DNA of 64,000 nt, from contig CM041465.1 of assembly GCA_023213395.1 (NCBI GenBank), positions 126,487,741-126,551,740 of the forward strand, in the 5' to 3' direction. This stretch comes from Cycas panzhihuaensis (Eukaryota > Cycadophyta). Shown in pieces: positions 1-10,800 of this stretch. The position numbers and the translations under genes were made by a program. The notes under the pieces were generated by a model. It ran no database searches. It was not told the origin of the DNA and saw nothing but the letters and a program-made list of their open reading frames with translations. How positions within the stretch are numbered: the stretch's first letter is position 1; the number at the start of each line of letters is the position of its first letter.

Positions 1-72
1 TTATCAAAACGTTATGAACTTAAAGAAGATAAGTCATGAAAATAAGATTAATTTTAGATTCACCTATTCATT
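1..72 (-). pseudogene. copia gag remnant, end of the unit left of U0
   Basis: These bases match the stretch just left of every later palindrome (for example 11806-11876 and 62804-62871), so the array continues beyond the left edge of the window. By position it belongs to the N-terminal side of the minus-strand copia gag. No reading frame can be followed over so short a length. Confidence 0.6.
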
Positions 73-88
73 ATAGGGTGTACCCTAT
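73..88. repeat. Palindrome at the strand switch between the two gag remnants
   Basis: Seven-base arms ATAGGGT and ACCCTAT flank a GT spacer. The same 16 bp stand at 11877, 16776, 21661, 26600, 36348, 53483, 58368 and 62872; U5 (31435) has one mismatch, ATAAGGT. To the left lies minus-strand copia gag and to the right plus-strand gag-like sequence, so the palindrome marks where the coding orientation flips. Confidence 0.8.
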
Positions 89-1451
89 GCTTGGCACAAA
101 TAATTATACCCAACTAAGACATGGGAGAATATTATGAAGTAATTTAAGGAGATATTGTAAAAGTTTTTAAGTAATGAGGTAGTGGAGTTATCTCTCAAGG
201 AAATGAGATAAAGGCTAGTAGAATTACTTTTAATACGATATGAAAAATAAATATTAAAGTTGTAAGTATTATGAATGGAGAAAAAATCATGGATTATAAG
301 AAGAGAAACTATTTTACAAATGGGCTAAATTCCATTTCACACATGAGTTGGTATTACACTTTGAGAAAGAGATGGGCATTTAAAAGGGCAGCCATAAACC
401 TTATTATTTAGATCACAAGATAAAATGTAATAATTAAGAAGCCAAAATATAAATAAACCTTGCTATTAAGTAACAAAAATAAAGGAGACCTCAAAAGTAG
501 AAGCCTTTAAAAAGGAAGTCACAAGATTAAAGTTATAAAGAAAGAAACCTAAACTTACTAAGGAGAAGAAGAACAAAAAAATATAGGGGTAACGAATCAG
601 AATTAAAGAAGTGGTGTCACATTTGTGATAATAATTCATATTCTAGTAAAAAATGTGACCTAAATGAGAGGAATAATATGGTAAAAAAGTAAAGTACATG
701 GTGTTATATTTGTGATATGGATAACCATAATATGAATAAACACTATTTTAATATATGTAAAACAAACCAATACTAAGACAAGTTATGGAAGAAGGAACGA
801 CTTAACCATGATGCAATATACTAATGGCGCAGAAGGCATGTGAAAAAATAATAATGCATGAAGAGAGAGTAAAGGAAATGTACTAAACTAACTAAAATAA
901 TAGAGATAAAATTGATCTATCCTCATAGAAAATACCTATAGAGAGATCAAACATCACCTAATAAGAAGGCTGTCAAAATCTAAGAGGTCCACTAGAGCAT
1001 ATATGCCTAAACTATTGAGAAAAGTATGTGCTTGGCCCATTGCATATACCCTTTATAAAGGAGAATATCCTATCCTAACCCAGACTCTTAAATATACCTA
1101 AAACACTAGACTCAATCTTAAAATATGAGAAGGGACTAACTAGAGTAAGAGGCCTAAAGGAGTTAAGACCACATGATCCACATGATCATTAGGTAGGTTC
1201 TTGGAAAATTATCAATTGCAGTGACTCATCTCACATAAGTTTGAGATAGGCTAATAATAGTACATGCATTTAACTCCAACTGGCATCAAGCTCTAATAGG
1301 TAAAATAAAAAGAGGCCACTGCTCTCAATAAGATGCATAGAGTTCACTCGGTTGTTGAGGTCAAGACATATAAACGCATAGTGAGCGTAGATGCCCACCA
1401 TTAGGCCATTCAGAATATGAATCATAAGACTCTTCTCACATAAGGCCAAAA
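89..1451 (+). pseudogene. Decayed plus-strand retroelement gag with two zinc knuckles (U0)
   Basis: Read on the plus strand, 612-765 gives two successive motifs of the type W-C-x2-C-x4-(H)-x4-C. The first has its histidine codon changed to Tyr (TAT where CAT is expected) and the second keeps the His but lacks the last Cys. Zinc knuckles of this form bind RNA in retroelement Gag proteins. Upstream, the gag-like frame seen best in U1 and U3 (F-x-N-G-L-N-S-K-V-R-A, then H-F-E-K-E-M-G) is interrupted here by a 43-bp gap and by stops. Beyond about 1000 no frame can be recognised. The family is unresolved: Ty3/gypsy is my best guess, and it is not the copia element on the other strand. No start or complete protein survives. 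Confidence 0.5.
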
Positions 1452-1946
1452 GATCACCTCTCTCATCTAATGGTTAAATCTAGGTTCAAAGAAAGTGATC
1501 TACCTTATTTGTAAAAGAATAAGTACTTTGAGATATTATGTATCTTGATGTATTTTGTATATGCAAGAAGATAATTTATATCTTCTTGTTGTTTAGAGAT
1601 TAAAGTCAAATAATTATTGTTGAACTAATTTCTAGGTGTGATGTTGATGTACTCTAAAGTAAATAAATGGCAATTCATTATTTTGAATCAAATAAGAAAA
1701 CCAATGACAAAAAAGAGTTAAATTTAAGAATCGAAATGTTTACTAGATTTAATAAAGAGCGAGAAGTCGCTTTTCTTTCATTGTGTTTGGACGTTACTAA
1801 TATTGACAACACAACGAGATGACGACTATCGTGAGCGAATGATTCCTGTGATTACATCTACGCTCATTTTAGTTTGTAGAAATGGTGCTTCAAAGCTTCC
1901 TTAGTCGAAAGACGCTCCTTGGGTCAAACTTCAACAAACCTAGAAG
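1452..1946 (-). pseudogene. LAMMER kinase 3' end: last codons, 3' UTR and flank (U0 copy)
   Basis: The minus strand from 1946 encodes the end of a kinase domain (FDPRERLSA-like, then EAL and HH) and a stop complementary to tca in ttcattttag, followed by about 0.4 kb of AT-rich 3' UTR and flank ending at gatcacctc. The same segment is found attached to the whole kinase at 3650-4100, which identifies it. Here it is fused to copia RT at the gaag of 1943-1946 and the kinase body is missing. Confidence 0.75.
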
Positions 1947-3649
1947 ATGGGGTGTTGTTTGAAGAAAACCTCTTCTTTAAGGTCTCTATTGAGGAAAGTA
2001 CCCTTCACATCCATTTGTTAAATATGCCGATTAAATTAGATTGCTAAGGACATAACCAAATGGAATGTGATCACATTGGCACACGGCAAAGGTCTTGTCA
2101 TAATCAATCCCTCTTGTTATTTAAAACCTCTCGCTATAAGGCGAGCCATGAGTGTCATACTTTGTAAGGCCTTTTAGTAGTTATGGGAGGAGGAACATCC
2201 ATTAATAATTATTATACCCATTAGGATGTAGTTGAATGCTAGTGGCTTCCACCTGAAGTTCATCAACTAAAATTGGAGCTAAAGTTATACTTTCTTGAGT
2301 TGTTGATGTAGATGCTACTGGAATCGATGAAGGAGCTGGAGTGTAGGAGGAGGTTAGTTTTGGTGGCTCCACAATTTGTCCAAGAATCACTTAACATACA
2401 CAAACTACTTCTACTGCTGTAATATAAGGTTGAGGTGAAGGTAGGTCCTATGAATCTTCTATAAATATTATATCCCGTGTTGCGTAAACTTGGTTACCAA
2501 CTATGTCAAACACTTTATAGGCTTTACAACCAAGTACATAGCTAAAGAAGATGCATTTCAGTCTCTTGTCATCAAGCTTCTTTTTGTTTTCCTTTGAAAT
2601 ATATTTATATTCCATGCATCCAAAGATCTGCACGAGTACTATCGATGGTTTCTGACCTGACCAAACTTCTTCAAGAGTAATATTCCTGACTGCAATTCTA
2701 GGACTTATGTTGGTTAGATAAGTAGTTATGGTTGTGGCATCAACCCAAGATCTGGTCGACGGCAACACTAAGCATGGCTTTTCCTTTATTTATCAATGTC
2801 TAATTCATTCTTTTGACTACACCATTTTGTTGAGGTGTGTGGGGAGCTGGGAATTGATGTTGGATGCCATGTTCCTTGCCCAAAATGTTGGACTGATTAG
2901 AAATATACTCAAAGCCACCATTATCAGATCTAAGGGGCTTGATTATCATTCTACTTTCCTTTTCTATGGCAGCTTTGAACTGTTTGAATTTATTTGGGGT
3001 TTTATACTCATTTCTCAGGAAATAGACCTACATTTTCCTTGAGAAGTCATCTATGAATGTGATGAAATGCGAGTTCATATTGAGTGGTTAGACAGTCACC
3101 AACCTCAGAATTTCGGATGGACCATCTCTAACTGCTACTGGGATCTCCATGTGTTCTTAGAAGGAAAATTTTCTCGTTAGTGCTTTTCTGTTAGGCAAGC
3201 CCCACATATGTTGTTGTACCTCTTAATTTTATGTAAACCATGTACCATTTGGAGCTTAAATATGAGGTCCAAGATTTGCATGTTTTAAATGACTCAGGCA
3301 TTAATTCCATAGGTATACTTTGTGGAGCTATCTGAGATGACATTTTCCTTTCAATATGAGAATTCACCCGGTTCTTATATACAAAAAGATTCTTCATTAA
3401 CGACTTCATTTACCTTATCAATTTGAGCTATGTTGGGCATTGAACAAGCTTCATTTTATGGAGTAGTTGTAATGGGGATACCACCCGACCTATATAGGCC
3501 ACCATCTTCATGTCTCAGTGGCCGAGGTTTGCATGTTGCATGATCTCATGCGATTCTACTAATGCCCTAGCCAAAGAGGATATCTACATGATGTTTGTTT
3601 ATTCCCGCGATAGAGAGCAAGTTCGTCTCCATTTCGGGTGCAAGGAAAT
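1946..3649 (-). pseudogene. Truncated copia pol remnant, K subtype (U0)
   Basis: In minus-strand order the protein-like parts are a protease fragment, integrase core, integrase C-terminus (2448-2768, 106 codons, with FGCMEYKYISKE, KCIF and AYKVFD), an S/T/P-rich linker (2202-2390) and the start of reverse transcriptase (QMDVKGTFLN-like). The K linker reads TSSYTP where beta has ASSYTP and alpha VSSYSP. The first integrase Asp region is ruined (HPK followed by a stop). The element stops in the protease at 3649, abutting the kinase 3' flank, and lacks gag. U6 is cut at the same base. Confidence 0.75.
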
Positions 3650-4031
3650 GATCACCTCTCTAATCTAATGATTAAATCTAGGTTCGAAAAAAGTGATCTG
3701 CGTTGTTTGTAAAAGAATAAGGACCTTGTCATATTATGTATCTTGATTTATTTTGTATATGCAAGAAAATAATTTATATCTTTTTGTCGTTTAGGAGATT
3801 AGAGTCAAATAATTATTGTTCAACTAATTTCTAGGCGTGGCGTTGATGTACTCTAAAGGCAATTCATTATTTTGAATCAAATAAGAAAAATCATGACAAA
3901 AAACAATTAAATTTAAGAGACGAAATGTTTACCAGACGAATAAAGAGCGTAGAAGCCGTCACTAATATTGACAACACAACGTAGACGACGCACTATCAGG
4001 AGCGAATGATTCCCAGGGATTACATCTACGT
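3650..4031 (-). other. 3' UTR and downstream flank of kinase copy K1
   Basis: AT-rich, non-coding continuation after the K1 stop. It begins on the + strand at gatcacctct and contains a GATCAC ... GTGATC inverted pair (3650-3655 with about 3692-3697). Relative to K2 it lacks about 20 bp near 3960 (ttttctttcattgcg and following). No poly(T) tract, which would mark a reverse-transcribed poly(A) tail, is visible at the 3650 edge. Confidence 0.65.
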
Positions 4032-5189
4032 TCATTTTAGTTTGAAGAAGTGGTGGTTCAAAGCTTCGTTAGCGGAAAGACGCTCCCTTGGGTCAAACTT
4101 CAACAAACCACGAAGCAAATCAATGAGGGCTTCTGATGAGGGATCCCCATTTTGATTGACAAGATTCCGCAGGCGAGGCAATCTCTGGACTAGTCGAACT
4201 CTGTCTCTGGATGCAGCGCCCGTGGCCAGTTGAGTTCCCTACCATTTCTAATGTACTCCCTTCCACAATCAGCAGCCCATTTTATCATATGTTGAGGAAT
4301 TGGTCCCAATACCCGCTGCATCATTGCAAGGTGTTCCAAATCATCATCGGTCTGAAAAAGGGCATTTCCACAGAATAATTCCGCCAAAACGCACCCAACA
4401 CTCCACAAATCGATAGGATAACTCCATCCAACACCCATTACCACCTCAGGTGCTCGGTAACCTCTCGTGGTAACTACCTTGCGATGGTATTGGTTCTGGA
4501 ATGTGGCATTACCAAAATCTATGAGTTTAATTGCACTCGACGAGGGAATGCACTTATAACGATTCTTACGATCCGAAGAATTCTTGTCATATTCCGAGGA
4601 GACGAGAAGAATGTTATCAGGCTTTAGATCAGTATGTGAGAGAGTGAGCTCATGAATGAATGCAACAGCCTCCAACAGCTGACGTGCGAATTCCCGAATC
4701 AGAACAACAGACAAGGGCCGGTGATTGTTTCTACGTAATAAATCGTATAAACTCGGTCCAAGCTTTTCACAAACAATGCACACATGGGCACCAAAATGAA
4801 ACCAAGTCTTCAATTTCAGGCAGCCCCGGGATCCATTGGTATCAAACTCTGCTATCCTGCGAAGAATGTCAATTTCAGTCATAGCTGCAACACCATATTG
4901 CCATTCACTGCGGATAACCTTGATGGCTACATGCTCTTGCTTTTCACCGTCCCAACAATCTAAAACTCTACCAAAAGTTCCTTCGCCCAGTTTGCTAATA
5001 ATCCTGTACCGAGATGTTATGTTTTCTCCAACCTCAAACACGTAGTGCCCATCTTTGTTATCCGGTCGCCATGGATGGGACGCAACAGCATGTACATGGT
5101 TAGATCTCCTTTTTCTTCCCGTGATTGGACCGTGACTCTTTAATACGACGACTTGTGGAAGGTTGTTTATAATAAACTGCGCTCTCCAT
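4032..5189 (-). pseudogene. AFC-type LAMMER (CLK family) dual-specificity kinase pseudogene, copy K1
   Basis: LAMMER kinases phosphorylate SR splicing factors in the nucleus. The longest open frame (5206 down to 4190, 338 codons counted from a TTG) holds nearly a whole kinase domain: GEGTFG at residues 74-79, VAIK Lys96, helix-C Glu111, HTDLKPDN at 191-198 with Asp193, DFG at 230-232, APE at 252-254 and the family signature EHLAMM at 291-296. All catalytic residues are present. Two small lesions break it: a 14-nt deletion at about 5108 (compare 41161-41182 in K2) separates the ATG at 5189 from the domain, and a 1-nt loss near 4217-4222 shifts the frame before the last lobe (LIDLLRGLLKFDPRERLSA), which ends at a TGA at 4032-4034. 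No intron interrupts the domain, although plant AFC genes normally have many, so a retrocopy is likely. Exact ancestry is not shown. Confidence 0.85.
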
Positions 5190-5520
5190 ACCAAAACCTC
5201 TTCCAAGAGATCAACCGAGCGATTATTTCAGCGTGTGTATCGAATTATTTTCGATCCTAGATACTTTGCAGAAATTATTGAACCGCACAATAACAGTACA
5301 CACAAGTTAAAGCGCCTCCACACACAATCGAATTGTGATGTCTTACCGTACAGCTTCCTACTTACTATATATGGATTCAGGTATGCGTGCGGCCGACTTA
5401 TAGCTGAGGCGGCCCACAACACACAGAGACACCATAGGCATGTCCTTATTCAGCACGTCTCTCTGCTCAGAACTCCTCCCCGTCCTCTTCCCTTAGGGAA
5501 GGATAGCATGGAGTAATTTT
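5190..5520 (-). promoter_or_regulatory. Upstream region of K1 with a TATA-like box
   Basis: K1 and K2 share sequence up to 5250, so at least 60 bp upstream of the ATG were duplicated with the gene. Further upstream K1 has a TATA-like CCATATATAG on the minus strand (5365-5374), about 180 bp before the ATG, and then GC-richer DNA (gcggccgactt, ggcggcccac) unlike the AT-rich surroundings. This could be the old promoter and 5' UTR. A promoter would argue against a simple mRNA-derived copy. Inference only. Confidence 0.35.
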
Positions 5521-7309
5521 ATTGACGGCTATGCCCTTGCCAATACCTCTCGTCATCCCAAAACTAGAACACTTTACAAAGAATCGCATCAAGGACACGA
5601 CTAAGGAAACCGTCATAGCGCATGTGAAACCGAGTCAACTCATTATCTTCTAAAGACGCTTCATACCATTAATGCTCTCATTTACTTAGAATAACGGTTC
5701 ATACTCCACCTTGCTCTGGAACCTTATCTTAAATCCTACCACCGTGTCTTCATTTCACAATTGTTGAAGGCACTTATTTCTAAAGGACATCCGATGTTGC
5801 CACTAGAATGTATCTATGATGATGGAAATGTAAGATAGAAGCCACAGCCAATAACGTGGTATCAAATGATAGCTTGCATACTCAAAATTAAGGCTCTCTC
5901 AAACATTATTAATGGAAATTAGAAAAGACTTGAAAAGTGCGTTAACGACAAGAACTCAAGCACAAACAAACCATAATAAATACGAATAATGGAAAATAGA
6001 AAGAACTCAATCTATGGTTATTTGGAAATGCCATTTATGGATACAACGTTTGAGATGGGTTATGCTAGAAGGATTACAGTGGGGTTTATCATAGATGATG
6101 GAAACATGATATGAACCGTCATGAACAACCTCAATTACTGCAAAAGTACCGTGCCAACAAGAATGAAATTTATCGATGCAAATTCATCATTAACTTTGTC
6201 AAAAAGAAAAATGAGTCCAATGGGGTAAAATAAAGAAAGAAAACAGCTTTGATCATATTTTAAATTAGGTTGCATTTTGATATCTTCTAGATTGTTTAAG
6301 TAACGCAGATATCTTCACCAACCTTTTCTAGCTTAATGAGCCAAGTCTCAAATGCTATGCAATTCAAAAGTTGGTTGCAAATATCTGAATAAAGGGAATG
6401 AATTTTACTTTTAATGGGAATTATAGATTCTAGACCATAAACTAGAGAAGATGTGACAAATCCATTAGCTATCATGACAATGGATCAATTGAGATATAAG
6501 GATGGATAAATTTAACAATGCTAATAATTTTTGTATTCGTGAATGATAGTTTTCAAGAGTGATAATCAAGAGAAGGGTGATACGAGACAATGTGAAAGGT
6601 AAGGTAGATACACGTGTTATATTTGGCAATGGAGCTATAAATGTTGAATATATTGTCATATAAATATGAGATGAGAATAATTGGTAGGGAAACAAGTTGG
6701 GGATGAGAAGTATATGGGCGGTGTAAGTGAACGCAATGAATGTGGGCACTTTAGAAATAGAGTCATGGAGTATTAATTCAATGAGTATTAAGGGTTTTTT
6801 CATAAATATGATGATCTCGATACGCAAGTAGTGATTGTCTAGATGATGGTAAAAGAAATAATGTTAGGAGGTTAACCATAATCAAAGGTTATAAGAGAGT
6901 TAAATTCAAGAATGGTACGAACTTGTATATAATAATGGTTATTAAAATTGACATCTATAAAGACTAAACAAAATGACAACTATTAGGTAATACAAGGTAA
7001 TATGGTAGTCAGTAGTTAGTGTGTGTAATGTTACTAGCAAGCATAACATTATGGGAAGTAAAAGTGATAAGCATGATGCAATGGTGCTATTTTAAGGCAT
7101 TTACTTAGATACATACAATTACCTCATAATTCTATGGGGTTGGTAGGGAGTTAATGAACGATTGCATCAGAAGATCTCCATCAACGTGACTTAAACAATT
7201 TGCATAAACTTTTCACTATTTATATACACACATAAGCAAGGAAGTTAATAGAGATTACCTAAGAGTTATCAAAGTACAAAAACCTTTGCATGGGTCAAGG
7301 TTTAGAAAT
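5521..7309. other. Decayed single-copy spacer between K1 and copia element C0
   Basis: About 1.8 kb with no counterpart elsewhere in the window. It is AT-rich from about 5900 and I recognise no protein. A stretch tggtatcaaatgatagc at 5857-5873 begins like the plant initiator-Met tRNA primer site (TGGTATCA). It is followed by atgg at about 5912 but by no convincing gag frame. A 120-codon hydrophobic minus frame at 6465-6827 is probably chance. The region may be an old unrelated retroelement. Confidence 0.4.
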
Positions 7310-7729
7310 TGTTAAGGAACCTCGCAAAGGATGTCTCTAGTGTTGAATACTCGTAATCTAAGAAATCATGTGCTTTGATCAATATATTAAGTAAAATAAT
7401 ATAACTATGCAATAAAACGTGTGAAATAAATAAGCATAACTCAGATGGACAAAGTACGGGTGGATTTGCCACCACATAGAGCTCTATTTGGGAGGATCTT
7501 CTACATTAATCATAATCCAATGTATAACACAATGGTGCGTAGTCTTAATTTATAAATAACTTGCCAATACTTGAAAGATGCAATAGGCTCACTAAGCAAC
7601 AAATAAGGCGGATCTGACTAGTTTATATAATAACATTAAATTATAACAAAGGGTCGCCTTAATATTATACAATGTGCACAAATTATATGAAGTACAAGAA
7701 ATGATGGGTGTTATTACATGGTTTTAACA
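7310..7729 (-). repeat. 3' LTR of copia element C0
   Basis: On the minus strand this block starts TGTTAAAACC at 7729 and ends CCTTAACA at 7310, giving TGTTA ... TAACA ends. It lies directly after a polypurine tract and the RNase H C-terminus, which is where a 3' LTR belongs. Length is about 420 bp. No second LTR is in the window, so its age cannot be estimated here and a target duplication cannot be confirmed. The 5 bases to the left are gaaat. Confidence 0.7.
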
Positions 7730-7738
7730 CCATCCCTT
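7730..7738 (-). promoter_or_regulatory. Polypurine tract of C0
   Basis: The minus strand reads AAGGGATGG immediately before the TGTTA of the LTR. The polypurine tract primes second-strand DNA synthesis in LTR retrotransposons. Confidence 0.65.
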
Positions 7739-8938
7739 AATAGGAGCTTCATTTCTTCTGATACCGAGGTCATGTCTAAACCGTTTAAACTTTGATTTAC
7801 TAAGAGCTTTGGTGAAGATGTCCACAACCCGTCCTCGCTGGATGATAGATTTAAATTAGCTCCTCCGCTCTAGACATGTTCATGGAGGAAGTGATGATGG
7901 CTCTCAATGTATTCTATCATGAAATACAGGATTCCATCTCTGATACACTTTGATTGTGGTAATCGAGGATGATGGGTGCATGTCATTGAAGTCCAAGTTC
8001 AGTAAGAATGCTTTTAAGATAAATCAACTCAGTTGTATGATGGACAACTGCTTTATATTCTATTTTGATGGAGGAAATAGAAACACTTGGCTGCTTATTA
8101 TAGCTCCACGAGATTACAACTAAATTTACGTCAAAATAATAACCTGAAGTTGAGTCGTGAGTATCTTGGCAACTTGCCCAGTCAGCATCTATATGTCCTT
8201 TTAGTATAGGGGGATTAGATTAGTTATAGTTAACGCCAAACTGATGTGTGCCATGGATATATCTGAGAATCCTAGTATAGGCTTTCTAATGATATACTTT
8301 TGGTTATGACATGTACCTAGAATAGATCTCTACTACATATAAAATATCCATACGAGTGTGGGTGAAATAGATGAGGTTTCCAACTAATCATTTCAGACAA
8401 AGTGGGATCAAAAGGCTTTCCTTGTTTATCTAGGTTTGGGTTAGTTCCTTTCTCCATAGGAATTTATGCTGTTTTATATATTGTCATCCTAAATTTTTCT
8501 AAAAGCTCATTGGCATACTTTGTTTGAGTCAGGAAGATGTGTCTTAGTTCTTGTCAAACATAATGTTCAAGGAAGTAGTGGAGTAACCTACGATCTGTCA
8601 TCTCAAAGTTACCTCTCAATTATGATTGAAGCCAAGCAAGGCTATCTGTGTCATTGTCAATGATTGCAAGATCATTTACATAGAGAACAACGATTATGGC
8701 CAAATCATCTCTAGACCGACTGTAGAGCTCTAGGTAATAGGGTGAACAATTGAACTGCATAGTTAAGGACATCATCAATCTTTATACACCAGGTACATTG
8801 TGCTTGTTTCAGTCTATAGATGGATTTTTCGAGTCTACATACTGAGTATTCTTATCTTGGACTAGTATAGATGGGGTGTTGTTTGAAGAAAACCTATTCT
8901 TTAAGGTCTCTATTGAGGAAAGTACTCTTCACATCTAT
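7739..8938 (-). pseudogene. Copia reverse transcriptase and RNase H of C0, degenerate
   Basis: Minus-strand blocks follow copia RT order: QMDVKGTFLN-like and KQHPI (8871-8938), a YRLKQA block (about 8790-8820), the active-site loop, LVGNLIYFTHTRMDI (about 8330-8390) and the RNase H end VDIFTKALSKSKF (7790-7830). The active-site YVDD reads YVND at 8671-8682, so a catalytic Asp is lost, and several stops interrupt the frame. Unlike the array units, the RT here runs without a break through the gatggggtg at 8871, which shows what the sequence looked like before fusion to the kinase tail. C0 therefore resembles the parent of the array's copia half. Confidence 0.75.
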
Positions 8939-9130
8939 TTGCTAAATACGCCAATTAAATTAGATTGCTAAGGACATAACCAAATGGAGTGTGATCACAT
9001 TAGCTACCAGTGCAAAGGTCTTGTCATAATCAATCTCCTCTTATTATTTAAAACCACTTGCTATAAGGCGAGCTTATGAAAGTGTCATATTTTGTAAGGC
9101 CTTTTAGCAATTATGGAGGAGGAACATCTA

Positions 9131-9730
9131 TTAATAATTGTTATACCCATTAGGATTTAGTTGAATGCTAGTGGCTTCCACCTGAAGGTCATCAACTAAA
9201 ATTAGAGGTAAAGTTATACTTTCTTGAGTTGTTGATGTAGATGCTACCGAATCGATGAAGCAGCTGGAGTGTACGAGGAGGCTAGTATTGGTGGCTCCAC
9301 AATTTGTCCAAGAGTCACTTAAGATGCATGAACTTCTTCTACTGCTATAATATAAGGTTGAGGTGGAGGTAGGTCCTATGAATCTTCTATAAATATTATA
9401 TCCCGTGGTTATGTAAACTTGGTTCCCAACCATGTCAAACACTTTATAGGCTTTCCAACCAAGTACATAATTAAGGAAGATGCATTTCAGACTTATGTCA
9501 TCAAGCTTGTGTTTGTTTTCCTTTGAAATATGTTTATATTCCATGCATCCAAAGATCTTCACGGGGGCTACCAATGGTTTCTGACATGACCAAACTTCTT
9601 CAAGAGTAATATTCCTAACTACAATTCTGGGACTTATGTTGGTTAGATAAATAGTTATGGTTGTGGCATCAACCCAGGATCCGTGGTAAGATTTGCAAAG
9701 ACCGAGCATCGCCTTTCCTTTATCTATCAA
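9131..9730 (-). pseudogene. Copia integrase C-terminus and linker of C0, longest surviving frame
   Basis: An open frame of 199 codons covers the last part of integrase (ATTITIYLTNISPR, LEEVWSCQKP, FGCMEYKHISKE, KCIFLNYVLGWKAYKVFD) and a S/T-rich linker ending near SIQLNPNGYNNY. The middle of the frame (GYNIYRRFIGPTSTS onward) is shifted relative to the other units, where IIFIED follows, so the frame is open only because indels compensate. It does not encode a working protein. Confidence 0.65.
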
Positions 9731-10450
9731 TGCCTAATTCATTCTTTTAACCACACCATTTGGTTGAGGTGTGGGGAGCTGAGAACTGATGTTGGATGCC
9801 ATGTTCCTTGCCCAAAATGTTGGACTGATTAGAAATATACTCGCCACCATTATCAGATCTAAGGAGCTTGATTATCATTCTACTTTTCTTTTCTATGGCA
9901 GCTTTGAACTCTTTGAATTTATTTAGAGTTTTATACTTATTTCTCAGGAGATAAACCTACATTTTCCTTGAGAAGTCATCTATGAATGTGATGAAATGCC
10001 AGCTTTTATTGAGTGGTTAGACAGGTACCAACCCGCGAATTTCTGGGTGGACCATCTCTAACGGCGCTGAGGATCTCCATGCGTTCTTAGAAGGAAAATT
10101 TTCTCATTAGTGCTTTTCTATTAGGCAAGCCTCACATATGTTGTTGTACCTCTTAATTTTATGTAAACCATGTACCATTTGGAGCTTAAACATGAGGTCC
10201 AAGCTTTGCATGTTTAAATGACTTAGGCATTAATTCCATAGGTATACTTTGGAGCCATTTGAGATGATAATTTCCTTTTAATATGAGAATTCACCTGGTT
10301 CTTATATACAGGGGGACTCTTCATTAATGACTTCATTTACCTCATCAATTTGAGCTGTGTTGGGAATTGAACAAGCTTCATTTTATGGAGTAGTTGTAAG
10401 GGGGATACCACCCAACCTATATAGGCCACCATCTTCATATCTTATGGCCA
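9731..10450 (-). pseudogene. Copia integrase core and pre-integrase zinc region of C0
   Basis: Recognisable are the ITFIDDF-like and YKTLNKFKEF blocks, LLRSDNGGEY with the second catalytic Asp, and a QQNGVVK stretch where the expected catalytic Glu codon is Lys. The first catalytic Asp motif reads HPEI rather than H-S/T-D-I/V. The AATTAG after ATG puts a stop directly behind the motif. The same three lesions are seen in the array units, so they precede the amplification. Further right, a C-E-A-C-like pair marks the pre-integrase zinc finger. Confidence 0.7.
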
Positions 10451-10559
10451 CAAGCTTGCACGTTGCATGATCTATGATTCTACTAATGCCCTAGACAAAG
10501 AGGACATCTAAATTCTGTTTGTTTATTTCATTGATAGAGAGCAAGTTCATCTCCATTTC

Positions 10560-10800
10560 TGGTGCAAGGAATATATTATTGATGTGGTGCCTCATATTGG
10601 AGTCCTTCAAAGCTATTGGAGCCCTACCAATTTTGGTCATTATCGTAAGCCAAATTATGCCCAAATGTGATAGTTTGAGTATCGACTGGGTGAGTCTCTT
10701 CTAACATTTTTTCTAATCCGATCATATATCTCCTTGCACCTGACTCAAGAAGCCATGCATCCTCATCAAGTTGTGCAGAAAGAGCTGTAAAAAATAGGTG
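10560..10800 (-). pseudogene. Copia protease remnant of C0
   Basis: The minus strand reads DAWLLESG followed by RYMIGLEK, the counterpart of the copia retropepsin active site (normally DSG-A/S). The catalytic Asp is Glu (GAG at 10744-10746). A GDN block and MRHHINNIFLAPEMEMNL-like sequence toward 10560 fit the rest of the domain. Frames are interrupted. Confidence 0.6.

Larger units (their letters stand above)
73..5250. repeat. Array unit U0, A'-type front and K-type copia half, ending in kinase copy K1
   Basis: The unit opens with the palindrome ATAGGGT-GT-ACCCTAT (73-88). It then has a plus-strand gag-like part (89-1451), a kinase tail (1452-1946), a copia part cut off inside the protease region (1946-3649), and a long kinase copy with its 3' flank (3650-5250). 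U6 (36348-41318) has the same order of parts, and the two K-type units match closely over their full length apart from small indels and one deletion of about 215 bp in U6. The front lacks 43 bp that U1 and U3 have between aaatt and ccatttcacac; U6 and U10 share this gap. Similarity with U6 stops at 5250, where K1 continues into sequence not found elsewhere in the window. Confidence 0.85.

Noticed and set aside
1900-2000. Kinase-RT fusion gene
   Set aside because: The frames are out of phase at the junction and a stop follows within a few codons in every unit.
4032-5206. K1 as a working kinase gene
   Set aside because: The 14-nt deletion after the N-terminal codons and the 1-nt shift before the last lobe prevent a full-length product; the 338-codon frame begins only at a TTG.
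6465-6827. 120-codon hydrophobic minus frame in the spacer
   Set aside because: Low-complexity Ile/Leu composition from AT-rich DNA, with no conserved motif, promoter or second copy.
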